64,000 bases of DNA from GCA-2731375 sp964590195 (GTDB taxonomy: Bacteria > Pseudomonadota > Alphaproteobacteria > GCA-2731375). Within the stretch, counting starts at the first letter, position 1; the number at the start of each line of letters is the position of its first letter. A program made the translations under genes and the position numbers. The stretch covers positions 1-64,000 of the forward strand of contig CAZPWJ010000012.1 of the NCBI GenBank assembly GCA_964590195.1. The letters are read 5' to 3'. The notes under the pieces were generated by a model. It had not been told where the DNA came from and searched no databases. It saw only the letters and a program-made list of their open reading frames with translations. Below, piece after piece: positions 1 through 9,140 of this stretch.

Positions 1-413
1 TCCGCGCTCGGAAGAATTACAATATTGTAACAAATGTATACATCATGAAAATTACTAAGAAAACATCTTCAATGATTGCGTGTTAATATATTTTTGGGCC
101 GCGTTAACCATTTATTATTGATTTATATCCTATAGTGTTTAGACAGTTTCAGTACGAGTATTTAGTATTTTTGTTAGTAATAGTTATGTTTTTGAGTAGC
201 CTGTATGCGTATCGAACCTGAAATGACGGAGTAATTTTGGGTTCAAGTCGACGGGAGCGGGTTTTTCTAGCCAAGAGTACCTTGTAGCCGCATCAGAGTA
301 TCAGTACCCGCGTTAGTAAATCAGTATGGCTTTGCCCCCCACAGCGAAAGGCCCGCTCCCACCTATCATCGAACGCCAAACGGCGTTCTGTAGCAATTGA
401 AAGGGGACGGATT
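1..413. other. AT-rich non-coding region
   Basis: No convincing coding sequence is seen. The first 240 bases are clearly richer in A and T than the rest of the window, which fits a promoter or intergenic region belonging partly to a gene outside the window. A perfect 14-bp palindrome lies at 17-30. The last part (about 240-413) is the 5' region of the small secreted protein gene at 414. Short reading frames here have no ribosome binding site or recognisable product. Confidence 0.5.
17..30. repeat. Perfect 14-bp palindrome
   Basis: The bases read TTACAATATTGTAA, a perfect inverted repeat without spacer, in AT-rich non-coding DNA. It could be an operator for a dimeric regulator of a gene outside the window. 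No second copy was noticed, so function is only a guess. Confidence 0.35.
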
Positions 414-794
414 ATGTTTCGCACTCTGAATATCACCAGCGCCACTCTGGCCGCCGGCATTGCCGCCGCCGTCCTCACCATTTCGGCGCCTGGCGCCGCT
501 CAAACACAACAGATGCCGCAGATGCAACCGCAGATGCAACCGCAGATGCAACAGGGGCAACAGGCAGCCTGTGATGAGCGGGGCAAAATTCTTACTAAAT
601 TGGGTAAGGATTATGCCGAGCGCCGGATCTCCCTGGGGCTGGCCGCGAATGGCAATCTGCTTGAGGTTCTGGCCTCGAAAAGCGGCAGCTGGACGATGAT
701 CTACACCATGCCCAACGGCGGTTCCTGCCTGCTGGCAACCGGCCAGTCCTGGATCGATGTAGAGCCCGCCCCGGCACTTCCCGCCTCGCTCTAA
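414..794 (+). CDS. Small exported protein with MQPQ repeats
   Basis: This 126-residue protein begins with a hydrophobic, alanine-rich segment of about 30 residues ending in APGAAQ, which looks like a Sec signal peptide cleaved near AAQ. It is followed by a short low-complexity stretch of Met-Gln-Pro-Gln repeats encoded by near-identical 12-bp units around 511-552. The remaining 75 residues contain two cysteines (after the repeats and in GGSCLL) that could form a disulphide in the periplasm. The ATG is preceded by an AAAGGGGA ribosome binding site. I do not recognise the family; a periplasmic location is inferred from the signal peptide. Confidence 0.6.
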   Translation: MFRTLNITSATLAAGIAAAVLTISAPGAAQTQQMPQMQPQMQPQMQQGQQAACDERGKILTKLGKDYAERRISLGLAANGNLLEVLASKSGSWTMIYTMPNGGSCLLATGQSWIDVEPAPALPASL

Positions 795-906
795 GCCTCC
801 CGATTTTCCTCTCCGCGCGCACGACAATTCAGTGACCGTATCGGCCGTTCCATGCTAGGGACGTGTGCGGCTTGGCGCCGCTTGCGTTTTTGGGATGGGA
901 TTTGGC

Positions 907-1692
907 ATGAGTACTGACAGCGACGGCAAACAGTTCCGTATCGGCGATTACGAAATCGATATCATCGTACACGGATTTCCCGGCAAATCCGTTTGTCACG
1001 GTTCGCTCGGATTTTCCACCATCGCGCTGATCCGCCATGGGGAGCGGCTGGCTTTGATCGATGTGGGTTCGTTCGGACAGCGTAACCTGTTGCAGGAGCA
1101 ACTGGGCGAACGGGGCCTCTCACCCGCCGATGTGACCGATGTTCTGTTGACCCATTCCCACTATGATCATTCCATCAACTGGACCATGTTCAGCCATGCC
1201 AATATCGTCATTGGCCAAGAGGAGCTGGATTGGTCCCTGGAACAGCCCTGGGGTACCACGGTGGTGCCGGAGCTGTATGTGAAAGAGCTGGCGAAATGGC
1301 CCACCATGCGTACCGCGGGGAACGGCGACGAGGTTTTCCCCGGCATCACGGCACATCTGGCACCGGGGCATACGCCGGGTTGCCTGGTTTTCGCGCTTGA
1401 TACGGGGAAAGGCGATATGATCTTCACCGGCGATGCCTGCAAGAACCGGGCCGAGCTGCTCTCCCGCGCCGCCGACATGACCTATGACGCCGCCGTCACC
1501 AAAACCTCGATCGAGGCGATCTGGGCCCTATGGTCCCGCCGGCCCGGCAATATCCTGGTGCCGGGGCATGACCTGCCGATGGTTCAAGAGGGTGGCCTAC
1601 CCCGCTATCTGGGCAGCCGCGAGGCCGCGATCCGCGCCTGGTATGGCGAGGACCTGAACGAAACCACGGTGATCTCGCTGCTGCCCGAATAG
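907..1692 (+). CDS. Metallo-beta-lactamase-fold hydrolase
   Basis: The protein (262 residues from the ATG at 907) carries the binuclear metal signature HSHYDH at about residues 83-88, a further metal ligand in GHTPG near 155, the bridging aspartate in FTGDA near 175, and PGHD near 216. These are the hallmarks of the MBL-fold superfamily. The overall length and motif spacing resemble the glyoxalase II/N-acyl-homoserine lactonase-like branch, but the substrate cannot be told from sequence. No signal peptide is seen, so it is probably cytoplasmic. A GTG at 865 and an ATG at 895 are alternative in-frame starts; 907 was chosen because GGGATGGG lies at a suitable distance. It converges on the aldolase gene. 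Confidence 0.75.
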   Translation: MSTDSDGKQFRIGDYEIDIIVHGFPGKSVCHGSLGFSTIALIRHGERLALIDVGSFGQRNLLQEQLGERGLSPADVTDVLLTHSHYDHSINWTMFSHANIVIGQEELDWSLEQPWGTTVVPELYVKELAKWPTMRTAGNGDEVFPGITAHLAPGHTPGCLVFALDTGKGDMIFTGDACKNRAELLSRAADMTYDAAVTKTSIEAIWALWSRRPGNILVPGHDLPMVQEGGLPRYLGSREAAIRAWYGEDLNETTVISLLPE

Positions 1693-1704
1693 AGCGGAAG
1701 CTAC

Positions 1705-2782
1705 CTAATTTTTGGCTAAGCTCTTGCCGCCGGAATGCAGATCGGCGCAGGCTTCGTTCAGGCGTTCGACCATGCTGAGTTCGCCCTGGCGCAGCCATTT
1801 GCGCGGGTCATAGACGCTCTTGTACGGCTTGTCGTCATCGGGATCGATCTGATACGAGAAGGCGCGTGGTGTTTTTTCCACGTAGGCGCCGACGGCGGTG
1901 GCGAAAGCAAATTGCGTATCGGTATCGATGTTCATCTTGATGACGCCGTAGCTGATGGCCTCTTCGATCTTCGCCTTTTCCGATCCGGAACCGCCGTGGA
2001 AAACCAGGTCCAAGGGGTTGGCGCCCAGGCCATGGGCCTGGGGCCTGGGCGACCAGTTCCTGGCTGCTTTTCAAAATCTCGGGGCGCAGTTGCACGTTGC
2101 CCGGCTTGTAGACCCCGTGCACATTGCCGAACGAGGCCGCGACCGAGAAATGCCCGATGGGCGAGAGCAGGTTATAGGCCTGCAGCACTTCGTCGGGCTG
2201 GGTGTAAAGCTTGGCGTTGTCCGTGATGTCATCGTCCGAGCCGACGCCGTCTTCCTCGCCGCCCGTCACGCCCAGTTCGATCTCCAGGCTCATTTCCAGG
2301 GGCACGATTTTCTTCAGGTATTCGGCGCAGGTGGAAAGGTTGTCGTCCAGGGCTTCCTCGGACAGATCCAGCATGTGCGAGGAATACAGCGGCCGGCCAT
2401 GCTTCTCGTAGTATTCGGCGCCCGCCGCCACCAGGCCGTCGATCCAGGGCAGCAGTTTACGGTTGGCATGATCGGTGTGCAGCACCACGCAGACGCCGTA
2501 GTATTTCGCCAGCAGATGCACATGATTGGCCGCCGCCACCGCGCCCATGACCTTCGCCGCGTCGCCATCCGCCATGCCCTGGCCGGCCATGAACTGCGCG
2601 CCGCCATTGGATAGCTGAATGATGATGTCGCTGTCGTTTGCGGCGGCGGCTTCCATTACCGCGTTGATGGAGTTACTGCCCACCACGTTGACCGCCGGCA
2701 GGGCATAGCCCCCGTCCTTACAGCTTTGCAGCAGTTCTTGATATTTCTCGCCGTAAACGACGCCCGCTTCCATTTTGGCCAT
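1705..2782 (-). pseudogene. fbaA: Class II fructose-bisphosphate aldolase, frameshifted
   Basis: The translation matches class II A-type fructose-bisphosphate aldolase (glycolysis/gluconeogenesis; cleavage of fructose 1,6-bisphosphate) along its whole length, with the zinc-binding HTDHA, the SSHM and EIELG.TGGEEDG segments, ASFGNVHGVYKPG, and then FHGGSGS and MNIDTDTQ. The first part (from the ATG at 2782) and the last part (ending at 1705) are in different frames. The switch falls at a tandem 7-bp duplication, GGGCCTG twice at 2034-2047. Removing one copy gives a single uninterrupted 356-residue protein, close to the 359 residues of the E. coli enzyme. It follows the Mrp operon by 64 bp on the same strand and may be co-transcribed. 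Either a recent mutation or a sequencing or assembly error is possible. Confidence 0.85.
2034..2047. repeat. 7-bp tandem duplication in fbaA
   Basis: GGGCCTG occurs twice head to tail inside the aldolase gene at exactly the point where the reading frame shifts. Deleting one unit restores Val-Ala-Gln-Ala-His-Gly-Leu-Gly and the downstream family sequence. Confidence 0.8.
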
Positions 2783-2846
2783 GCTGAATATTTCCTTCGT
2801 ATGGTTACGCTTTGACGCTGCGGATATTTGCCGGCAACACGAAAGC

Positions 2847-4538
2847 CTACTGATAATAAAAAATGAGTGACAGGGCCAACAAGGCGGCGGCCCATAGAAC
2901 CATGCTCCCCGTCGGCCAGGTCCGCGCCAGAATCCCGTGCGGGCCGTGGGTTTTGAAAATCCGGTCAATCAGACCGCTAAGCAGCAGCAGAACGCCGCCC
3001 GTTGCCGCCGACCAGACGCGGCCGCCCGACGACAGGCACCAACCGACAATCCGGGGCGCGATCCAACGATAGCTGAAATCGAAATCGAGAACCGTCGAGC
3101 GCAGCTCCGGCGGGTAGAGACCGCTTCGTTGCAGGGTGGCGAAGGCCAGGCCCGAGAATACCAGCAACTGCAACATGGTGATCACATGCGTCGTCGTGTA
3201 GGGGACATAGTCAACCGGGAAAGGCAGCAACGCATATAGAGGTTGCGGATAGACACCCACCGCGATGCACAGGAAGGCGGCGATGCCCATGGCGAACAGC
3301 ATGTTGAACGGTGCTTCCTTGGGCCGCTTGCCGGAATCATGGGCGAAAAAGGCAAAGAACGGGATCTTGATGCCCGAATGATGGAAAACGCCGGCGGAGG
3401 CGAACAAGAGGATCAGGAACGGGACCACGTAGCCTTCGTTGGCCACGGCCGTCAGAATCATGGATTTCGTGACAAAGCCGCTGAACAGCGGGAAGGCCGA
3501 AATCGAGGCGCCGCCGATGATACAGAAGCCGGTGGTCCATGGCATGGTCTTGTACAAACCGCCCAATTCCGAACCCTTGACCGTGCCCGTGCGGTACAGC
3601 ACCGCACCCATGGTCATGAACAAAAGCGCCTTGTAGATGATATGGGCAAAGGCATGACTGACCGCGCCATTAATGGCCAGGGCGCTGCCGATGCCGATAC
3701 CCGTCACCATGAAACCCAACTGATTGTTCAGGCTGTAGGCCAGAACCCGGCGCAGGTCGTTCTCGATAACGGCGTAGAAAATGGGGAAGGCGGTCATGGT
3801 CACGCCGATCCAAATCAAGACCTCGGTGCCGGCGAAACCCCGCGCCAGCGCATAAACCGCCAGTTTCGTGGTAAAGGCGCTGAGGAAAACCGTGCCCGTG
3901 GCCGAAGCCTCCGGATAGCCGTCCTGCAGCCAATTGTGCAGGAAGGGAAAGGCGCATTTAATGCCAAAGGCCAGCAGGATGAGAAGGCCGCCGGGGCTTT
4001 CCAGGCCGATGTGGTTGAATTCAACAGAGCCGGTGGCGTTGGCCTGTAAGGCCGCGCCCGACAGCAATAGCACCCCAGACACCATATAAATCAGCAGGCA
4101 GCGGAGCCCGGCGCTGAAAGAGCGGTCCGTTCGTGCGGCCCAAATAATAAAGACGGCGGCGATCGCGGCCAGTTCCCAATAGAAAAACAAGGTGATCAGG
4201 TCGCCGGCGAAGGTGGCGCCGATGGCCGCGCCCACATAAACCAGGGCGGTGGATTTTTCCCACGGGTCATCGTTATGCCAGGCAAAAATGACGCCCATGA
4301 CAGCCGCGATGTAAAAGATATAGCCGAACAAAAGGCTCAGTTTATCCACCCGAACATGGGTCTGCTCGAACCCGAACGAGGCCATGGCGCCGAATGTGCC
4401 CGGCTCCAACATGATCAATTGCAGGATTCCCAGCAGCGGCAGGACAAGCGTGTACGCCGAGCGCAGATTGCCCTTTAGGAACGGCACCAGTACGGCACCG
4501 CCGATCAACAGCAGACCGGGTGGGAATTCAGCGATCAT
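2847..4538 (-). CDS. Mrp/NuoL-like antiporter subunit (third D-type)
   Basis: This 563-residue polytopic membrane protein belongs to the proton-translocating family shared by MrpA/MrpD and NuoL/M/N. The conserved charged membrane residues are visible: Glu in FFYWELAA (about residue 120), Lys in FGIKCAFPFLHNWL (about 195) and Lys in FTTKLAVYAL (about 225). About 14 membrane helices are expected, with a longer C-terminal part than the other two D-like subunits. It is the last antiporter gene of the operon and overlaps the 94-aa gene upstream by 11 bp. Because no full MrpA is present, this largest subunit may take the place of the MrpA N-terminal half; that is inference. Confidence 0.85.
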   Translation of the reverse strand: MIAEFPPGLLLIGGAVLVPFLKGNLRSAYTLVLPLLGILQLIMLEPGTFGAMASFGFEQTHVRVDKLSLLFGYIFYIAAVMGVIFAWHNDDPWEKSTALVYVGAAIGATFAGDLITLFFYWELAAIAAVFIIWAARTDRSFSAGLRCLLIYMVSGVLLLSGAALQANATGSVEFNHIGLESPGGLLILLAFGIKCAFPFLHNWLQDGYPEASATGTVFLSAFTTKLAVYALARGFAGTEVLIWIGVTMTAFPIFYAVIENDLRRVLAYSLNNQLGFMVTGIGIGSALAINGAVSHAFAHIIYKALLFMTMGAVLYRTGTVKGSELGGLYKTMPWTTGFCIIGGASISAFPLFSGFVTKSMILTAVANEGYVVPFLILLFASAGVFHHSGIKIPFFAFFAHDSGKRPKEAPFNMLFAMGIAAFLCIAVGVYPQPLYALLPFPVDYVPYTTTHVITMLQLLVFSGLAFATLQRSGLYPPELRSTVLDFDFSYRWIAPRIVGWCLSSGGRVWSAATGGVLLLLSGLIDRIFKTHGPHGILARTWPTGSMVLWAAALLALSLIFYYQ

Positions 4539-4812
4539 AGTAATCCTCGTCGCGCATCAGGATTTTCCGCAGTTCACGGGCCGTCAGCACCAGGGCAAAG
4601 GAAACGGAGAAGCCGAACAGGCCGAAAAAGCCGAACCAGTTCTCGAACTCGAAAATGACGTGCTTGTGATAGAACGCGTCCGAGAGGAACAGTAATATGC
4701 AGACGATGACCAGGGCCCAGAAAATCTTGCGCACATTGCGCATGTCATCCAGCCAATAACGCTTGCCGTCATCGTTCTCCGGGGCGTGATCATGGGGCTG
4801 TTTTTCGCTCAT
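4528..4812 (-). CDS. Small two-helix membrane protein in Mrp operon
   Basis: This 94-residue protein has a charged, histidine-containing N-terminus, two hydrophobic segments (about residues 29-45 and 58-78) and a charged tail ending in acidic and tyrosine residues. It sits between two D-like antiporter genes, overlapping the downstream gene by 11 bp and following the upstream gene by 11 bp, so co-translation and a role in the same complex are likely. I do not recognise a named family. It may be an accessory subunit of this type of Mrp-like complex, which is an inference from position alone. Confidence 0.7.
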   Translation of the reverse strand: MSEKQPHDHAPENDDGKRYWLDDMRNVRKIFWALVIVCILLFLSDAFYHKHVIFEFENWFGFFGLFGFSVSFALVLTARELRKILMRDEDYYDR

Positions 4813-4823
4813 CTCATATCCTC

Positions 4824-6290
4824 CTACTGGTTGACCAACAATGTGGCCAGCTCCAGTACCGGGCCGGGAAACAGGAATAACAGAATTGTCCCGGCCCCCG
4901 TTGTCACCAGGCCCAGGACAATGGGCAGGGGCGCCTCGCCATGTTCATGGGCGTGGTCATCGGCGGCCTCAGGCTTGAAAAAAGCCGCATATACGATGGG
5001 CAGGAAATAGGCGGCATTCAGCAATGTCGAGCCAAGGATGACCGCCACTGCGAACCATTGCTCCACCTCCAGCGCGCCCAGCAGCATGTACCATTTCGAC
5101 AGGAAACCGGCGGCGGGCGGCAGTCCGACCGTGGAAATGGCGCCGACGGCAAAGGCGCCCATGGTCCAGGGCATGCGCTTGCCGATGCCGTCCAGTTCGG
5201 AAACCTTGGTCTTGTGGCCGGCGGTATAAATGGCGCCCGCCGCCATGAAAAGCGTAATCTTGCCGAAGGCGTGGACGGCCACATGCAGGGCCGCGCCCAT
5301 GGTCGATATGGGCGAGAGAATAAACGCGGCCAGGATGACATAGCTGAGTTGGCTGACCGTGGAATAGGCCAGTCGGCGCTTCAGATTGTCCTGGCGCAGG
5401 GCGACGATGGAGGCGGCCAGAATGGTGAAGCCGGCAAGATACAAAACCACATCCGCCATGGCCAGTTCACGCAGGTAGTCCAGGCCGAAGATATAGACGG
5501 AAACCTTGACGACGGTGAATACGCCGGCCTTGACCACGGCCACCGCGTGCAGCAGGGCGCTGACCGGCGTCGGCGCCACCATCGCCGCGGGCAACCATCG
5601 GTGCATGGGCATCAACGCCGCCTTGCCGATACCGTACATGAACAGCAGTAACAAAATACCGCCGATCACCGGTTCCACCTTGCCGGCCATGACGCCGCCC
5701 GGCGTGAAGGTGACGCTGCCCGTCAGCACCCATGTGGCGATGATGGCGGGCAGCAACAGCATCACGGAACTGCCGATCAATATACCCAGATAGGTGCGGC
5801 CCGCCGCCTTTGCCTCGTCATTCTTGTGATGGGTCACCAATGGATAGGTGGACAGCGTCAGCGCTTCATAACAAATGAACAGGGTGAACAGGTTCTCGGC
5901 AAACGCCAGCGCCACGGTGGCCGCGATGGCGATGGCGAAGCAGACATAGAAACGTGTCTGGCGCGGTTCGTTGTTACCGCGCATATAGCCAATGGAAAAG
6001 ACCGAGCTGACGATCCACAGGAAGGAGGCGACGCAGGCGAAGACCATGCCCAACGGCTCCACCGCGAAGGCGATATTCAAACCCGGAATGGGGGCGGCGA
6101 GATCCAGGCGCACGGGTAGGCCGGCCAGCACCAGCGGCAGGATTGCCAGCACCACCACCAGCAACGCCACCGCCGTGATCAGGGTCAGCGCCTCGCGCTG
6201 GTTCGGGGATTTGCCCACGATCCAGATCGACAGGGCCGCGAACAGCGGCAGTCCGATGGCCAGTATGATCAAGCTGCCCCCGGTCACCAT
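4824..6290 (-). CDS. Mrp-type antiporter D-like subunit (second)
   Basis: This 488-residue integral membrane protein of the MrpD/NuoN family has the key glutamate in LFICYEALTLS (about residue 137) and lysines in GIGKAALMPMHRWLP (about 215) and AVVKAGVF (about 245). These residues form the proton path in the family. It overlaps the preceding D-like gene by 7 bp. It is one of three separate D-type subunits in this operon, the usual Mrp system having one MrpD plus the related N-terminal half of MrpA. Confidence 0.88.
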   Translation of the reverse strand: MVTGGSLIILAIGLPLFAALSIWIVGKSPNQREALTLITAVALLVVVLAILPLVLAGLPVRLDLAAPIPGLNIAFAVEPLGMVFACVASFLWIVSSVFSIGYMRGNNEPRQTRFYVCFAIAIAATVALAFAENLFTLFICYEALTLSTYPLVTHHKNDEAKAAGRTYLGILIGSSVMLLLPAIIATWVLTGSVTFTPGGVMAGKVEPVIGGILLLLFMYGIGKAALMPMHRWLPAAMVAPTPVSALLHAVAVVKAGVFTVVKVSVYIFGLDYLRELAMADVVLYLAGFTILAASIVALRQDNLKRRLAYSTVSQLSYVILAAFILSPISTMGAALHVAVHAFGKITLFMAAGAIYTAGHKTKVSELDGIGKRMPWTMGAFAVGAISTVGLPPAAGFLSKWYMLLGALEVEQWFAVAVILGSTLLNAAYFLPIVYAAFFKPEAADDHAHEHGEAPLPIVLGLVTTGAGTILLFLFPGPVLELATLLVNQ

Positions 6291-7774
6291 ATTTGTCCCC
6301 GCATCAATAGCGCGGCGGCGTGTTCGGCAATTGCCACGGGCACGCGGGTATCAACGCCGAAATAGATGTTGGCGCCCGCCAACAGCAAGGTCGGCAACAG
6401 CATGGACAACGGCGCCTCGGTGACCGCTTCCGTGCCGGGCGCCGGCTCCTTGAAATACAGCGCTTCCACCAGTCGCCAGACATAGACCAGGGCCAGCATG
6501 GAACTAAGCACGATCAGAATGACCAGCCACCACAGGTCCGATTGTAAGGCCGCCTGCACCAGGTACCATTTCGAGATGAAGCCGGCGGTCAGAGGCACGC
6601 CCAGCAGACTCAGGCCGCCGGCGACGATGGCGGTCATGGTCCAGGGCATTTGCCGGCCCAGCCCCGCCATGGCGTCAATCCGGGTCGAGCCGAGGCGGTA
6701 AAAGATACAGCCCATGGCGCAGAACAGCGCCGCCTTCATCAGGCCGTGATTGAAAATATGGATCAGCGCGGCGGTGACACCGGCGGAGGAGGCCAGTGCG
6801 ATGGCCAGGGTGATGTAACCGATTTGCGCCACCGAGGAGTAGGCCAGCATGCGTTTGACATCGCGCTGGAAAATGGCGCTGAGCGAGCCGGCGAACATCG
6901 CAAGGATCGCCGGCACCAGCAATACCCAGTGCAGGGGCAAGTCGCCAAAGGCGTACTTGGCGCCAAAAATCGTGAAGGTAAAGCGCAGCAGCACATACAG
7001 CGACACCTTCGTTGCCGTCGCCGCCATGAAGGCGGAAACGCCCGAGGGGGCAAAGGCATAGGCGTTGGGCAGCCACAGATGCATGGGGAATAGGGCCGCC
7101 TTCAGGGCCAGGCCTACGGTAATGAAGGCGAAAGCGGCCAATACCGGGCGGCTGTCCTGAATGCCGGGTATGCGGGTCTGCAGATCCGCCATGTTCAGGG
7201 TGCCGGTCATCATATACAGCAACCCCACGCCGATCAGGAAAAAGGTGGCGCCGATGGTGCCCATGATCAGATATTGAAAGGCCGCCGTCAGTGCCTTGCG
7301 CTGACCGCCCATGGCGATCAAGGCATAGCTGGAGAGGGATGAGACCTCCAAAAAGACAAAGACGTTGAAGGCGTCGCCGGTGATTGCGATGCCCAGCAGG
7401 CCGGTCAGGCACAGCACGTACATGCAATAGTACAGATGGCCGCGCCCGGGTCGGATTTCCTTGCCTACGCTGGCCGGGCTGTAGATCAGCACCATGGTGG
7501 CGATTGACGAGACCAGCAGAAGGATGAAGGCATTGGCGGTATCGACCACGTATTCGATACCCCATGGCGGGGCCCAGCCGCCCATCTGATAACTAATGGT
7601 GCCGTTGTGATAGGTCAGATAGGCCAGGGCCATGGCCGTCGCCGTGGCGGCGGCGGAGGCGGCCAGGGCGATGACCCAGGCCAGGCCGGTGCGTCCCGCC
7701 AGCAGGCACAACGGTGCCGCCAACAAGGGAATGATGACCTGCAGCGCCGGCAGATGAGGGATCAGATTACTCAC
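6284..7774 (-). CDS. mrpD: Mrp antiporter subunit D
   Basis: This 496-residue polytopic protein follows mrpC directly, the standard position of mrpD. The family glutamate is in VFLEVSSLSSYAL (about residue 143) and the lysines are in ALKAALFPMHLWLP (about 225) and ATKVSLYVL (about 253). It should be the main proton/cation translocating subunit of the membrane antiporter. The start codon overlaps mrpC by 4 bp, which suggests translational coupling. Confidence 0.9.
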   Translation of the reverse strand: MSNLIPHLPALQVIIPLLAAPLCLLAGRTGLAWVIALAASAAATATAMALAYLTYHNGTISYQMGGWAPPWGIEYVVDTANAFILLLVSSIATMVLIYSPASVGKEIRPGRGHLYYCMYVLCLTGLLGIAITGDAFNVFVFLEVSSLSSYALIAMGGQRKALTAAFQYLIMGTIGATFFLIGVGLLYMMTGTLNMADLQTRIPGIQDSRPVLAAFAFITVGLALKAALFPMHLWLPNAYAFAPSGVSAFMAATATKVSLYVLLRFTFTIFGAKYAFGDLPLHWVLLVPAILAMFAGSLSAIFQRDVKRMLAYSSVAQIGYITLAIALASSAGVTAALIHIFNHGLMKAALFCAMGCIFYRLGSTRIDAMAGLGRQMPWTMTAIVAGGLSLLGVPLTAGFISKWYLVQAALQSDLWWLVILIVLSSMLALVYVWRLVEALYFKEPAPGTEAVTEAPLSMLLPTLLLAGANIYFGVDTRVPVAIAEHAAALLMRGQIW

Positions 7775-8130
7775 ATCTCACCGTCCAGCAGATCCAGCTC
7801 TTCTTCCTCGATGGTGCCGTAGCTTTCCCGGATCCGCACCACCAGGGCCAGGCCCAGGGCGGTGGTGGCGACGCCGACCACGATGGCGGTCAGGATCAAG
7901 ACATGGGGAAGCGGGTTGGAATAAACCGTAAATCGGTCATCCAGGATCGGCGCCGTGCCGCCCGTGACCTTGCCCAGGGTGATGTAGAGCAGGAACACCG
8001 AGGTCTGGAAAATATTCAGGCCAACAATTTTCTTCACCAGATTGCCCCGGGCCACCACGGTGTACAGGCCGATCATCATCAACAGGATGGCGATCCAGTA
8101 ATTGTAATGATCCAGAATGACTTGCAGCAT
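7771..8130 (-). CDS. mrpC: Mrp antiporter subunit C (NuoK-like)
   Basis: This 119-residue protein has three membrane segments and the NuoK/MrpC pattern, including GLYTVVARGNLVKKIVGLN in the second helix region and PLPHVLILTAIVVGVATTALGLAL at the third helix. Length and place between mrpB and mrpD are typical. It abuts mrpB with no gap and overlaps mrpD by 4 bp. Confidence 0.9.
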   Translation of the reverse strand: MLQVILDHYNYWIAILLMMIGLYTVVARGNLVKKIVGLNIFQTSVFLLYITLGKVTGGTAPILDDRFTVYSNPLPHVLILTAIVVGVATTALGLALVVRIRESYGTIEEEELDLLDGEM

Positions 8131-8547
8131 CTAACGATCCCGTCCCGCGAAAAGGAAAAAGATCGTGATCATTGACGCCGCGACCGTGGTACCGACGCCG
8201 AATTCAATAATCAGGATACCCAGATGCTGCCCCGCCACCGGATCCTTGCTGAGGACGTCGTAGTCAAGGTAGTTGGCGCCCTTGAACAGGCCCATATAGC
8301 CGGTGCCGGCATAAAGCAACAGACCGGCGGCGACCAGCTTGGTCACGACGGCGGGCGGCGCCACCTTGCGGGCGTTTTCCAAGCCGAAAATCAGACCATA
8401 GAGAATAAACGCCGAGGCCATGATCACACCGGCCTGAAAGCCGCCGCCCGGCCCGAAATCACCGTGGAATTGAACATAAAGGGCGAACAGCATGATGAAC
8501 GGGATCAACAGCTTGGAGATGATGCGCAGGACGCGGTGATGCCTCAT
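8131..8547 (-). CDS. mrpB: Mrp antiporter subunit B (MnhB)
   Basis: The 138-residue protein has four predicted membrane helices and the MnhB signature FHGDFGPGGGFQAG in the first loop. It is the MrpB subunit of the Na+(or other monovalent cation)/H+ antiporter. It overlaps the upstream DUF4040 gene by 4 bp and is directly adjacent to mrpC. Confidence 0.9.
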   Translation of the reverse strand: MRHHRVLRIISKLLIPFIMLFALYVQFHGDFGPGGGFQAGVIMASAFILYGLIFGLENARKVAPPAVVTKLVAAGLLLYAGTGYMGLFKGANYLDYDVLSKDPVAGQHLGILIIEFGVGTTVAASMITIFFLFAGRDR

Positions 8548-9140
8548 GCCGTGCCCTCACCATCATTCGAATCCGCATCATCGTCCGCTGGCTCGTTCTT
8601 GATGCCGGCGTCATCGCCCTTGCGCCCGCCGATTAACAGCATCACCGCCACGGCGGCGGTGAAAATCACCGTTACCTCGCCCAAGGTGTCGTAGCCGCGA
8701 TAGCTGGCCAGCACCGAGGTCACCACGTTTGGCAGGCCTACTTCGGCGAAACTCTCGTTCAGATAACGAGGTGCCACATGCAGGTTCGCGGGCGCGTTGG
8801 CATCGCCGAAAGCCGGCATGTCAAAGGTGGCATAGATCAGCGCCGCGCCGGTCAAAACCACCACCGCCATGGGCAGCCATCGTGAATGGCCAGGCGCCCG
8901 TTCCCGTTCGCCGGTCAGGGCCAGCACCGCGATCATCAGCACGGTAGAGATACCGGCGCCCACGGCGGCCTCGGTAAAGGCCACGTCGACCGCATCCAGG
9001 GCGACGAACATGGAGGCCGCCAACAGGCTGTAAATGCCCGATAGCATGACCACGGCGAACAAGCTGCGCAGGCGCAATATGGCGATCGCGGTGGCGCCCA
9101 TGAATGTCAGCAGGGCGATATCGATCAGGGTAATGATCAT
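8544..9140 (-). CDS. DUF4040 subunit (MbhD/MbhE-like, C-terminal MrpA equivalent)
   Basis: This 198-residue protein has an N-terminal DUF4040/MbhD-like part (residues about 1-80, with the conserved DVAFTEAAVGAG) joined to an MbhE-like part (about 95-180, with YDTLGEVTVIFTAA). Together these correspond to the C-terminal region of the large MrpA subunit, which in this operon is separated from any NuoL-like domain. It ends in an acidic, hydrophilic tail. It overlaps mrpB and mrpG by 4 bp on each side. Confidence 0.85.
   Translation of the reverse strand: MIITLIDIALLTFMGATAIAILRLRSLFAVVMLSGIYSLLAASMFVALDAVDVAFTEAAVGAGISTVLMIAVLALTGERERAPGHSRWLPMAVVVLTGAALIYATFDMPAFGDANAPANLHVAPRYLNESFAEVGLPNVVTSVLASYRGYDTLGEVTVIFTAAVAVMLLIGGRKGDDAGIKNEPADDDADSNDGEGTA

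Noticed and set aside
3243..4049. Long plus-strand reading frame opposite the third D-type gene
   Set aside because: It is antisense to a well-supported membrane protein gene, has a biased Gly/Gln/Asp/His composition typical of a shadow frame, and no ribosome binding site.
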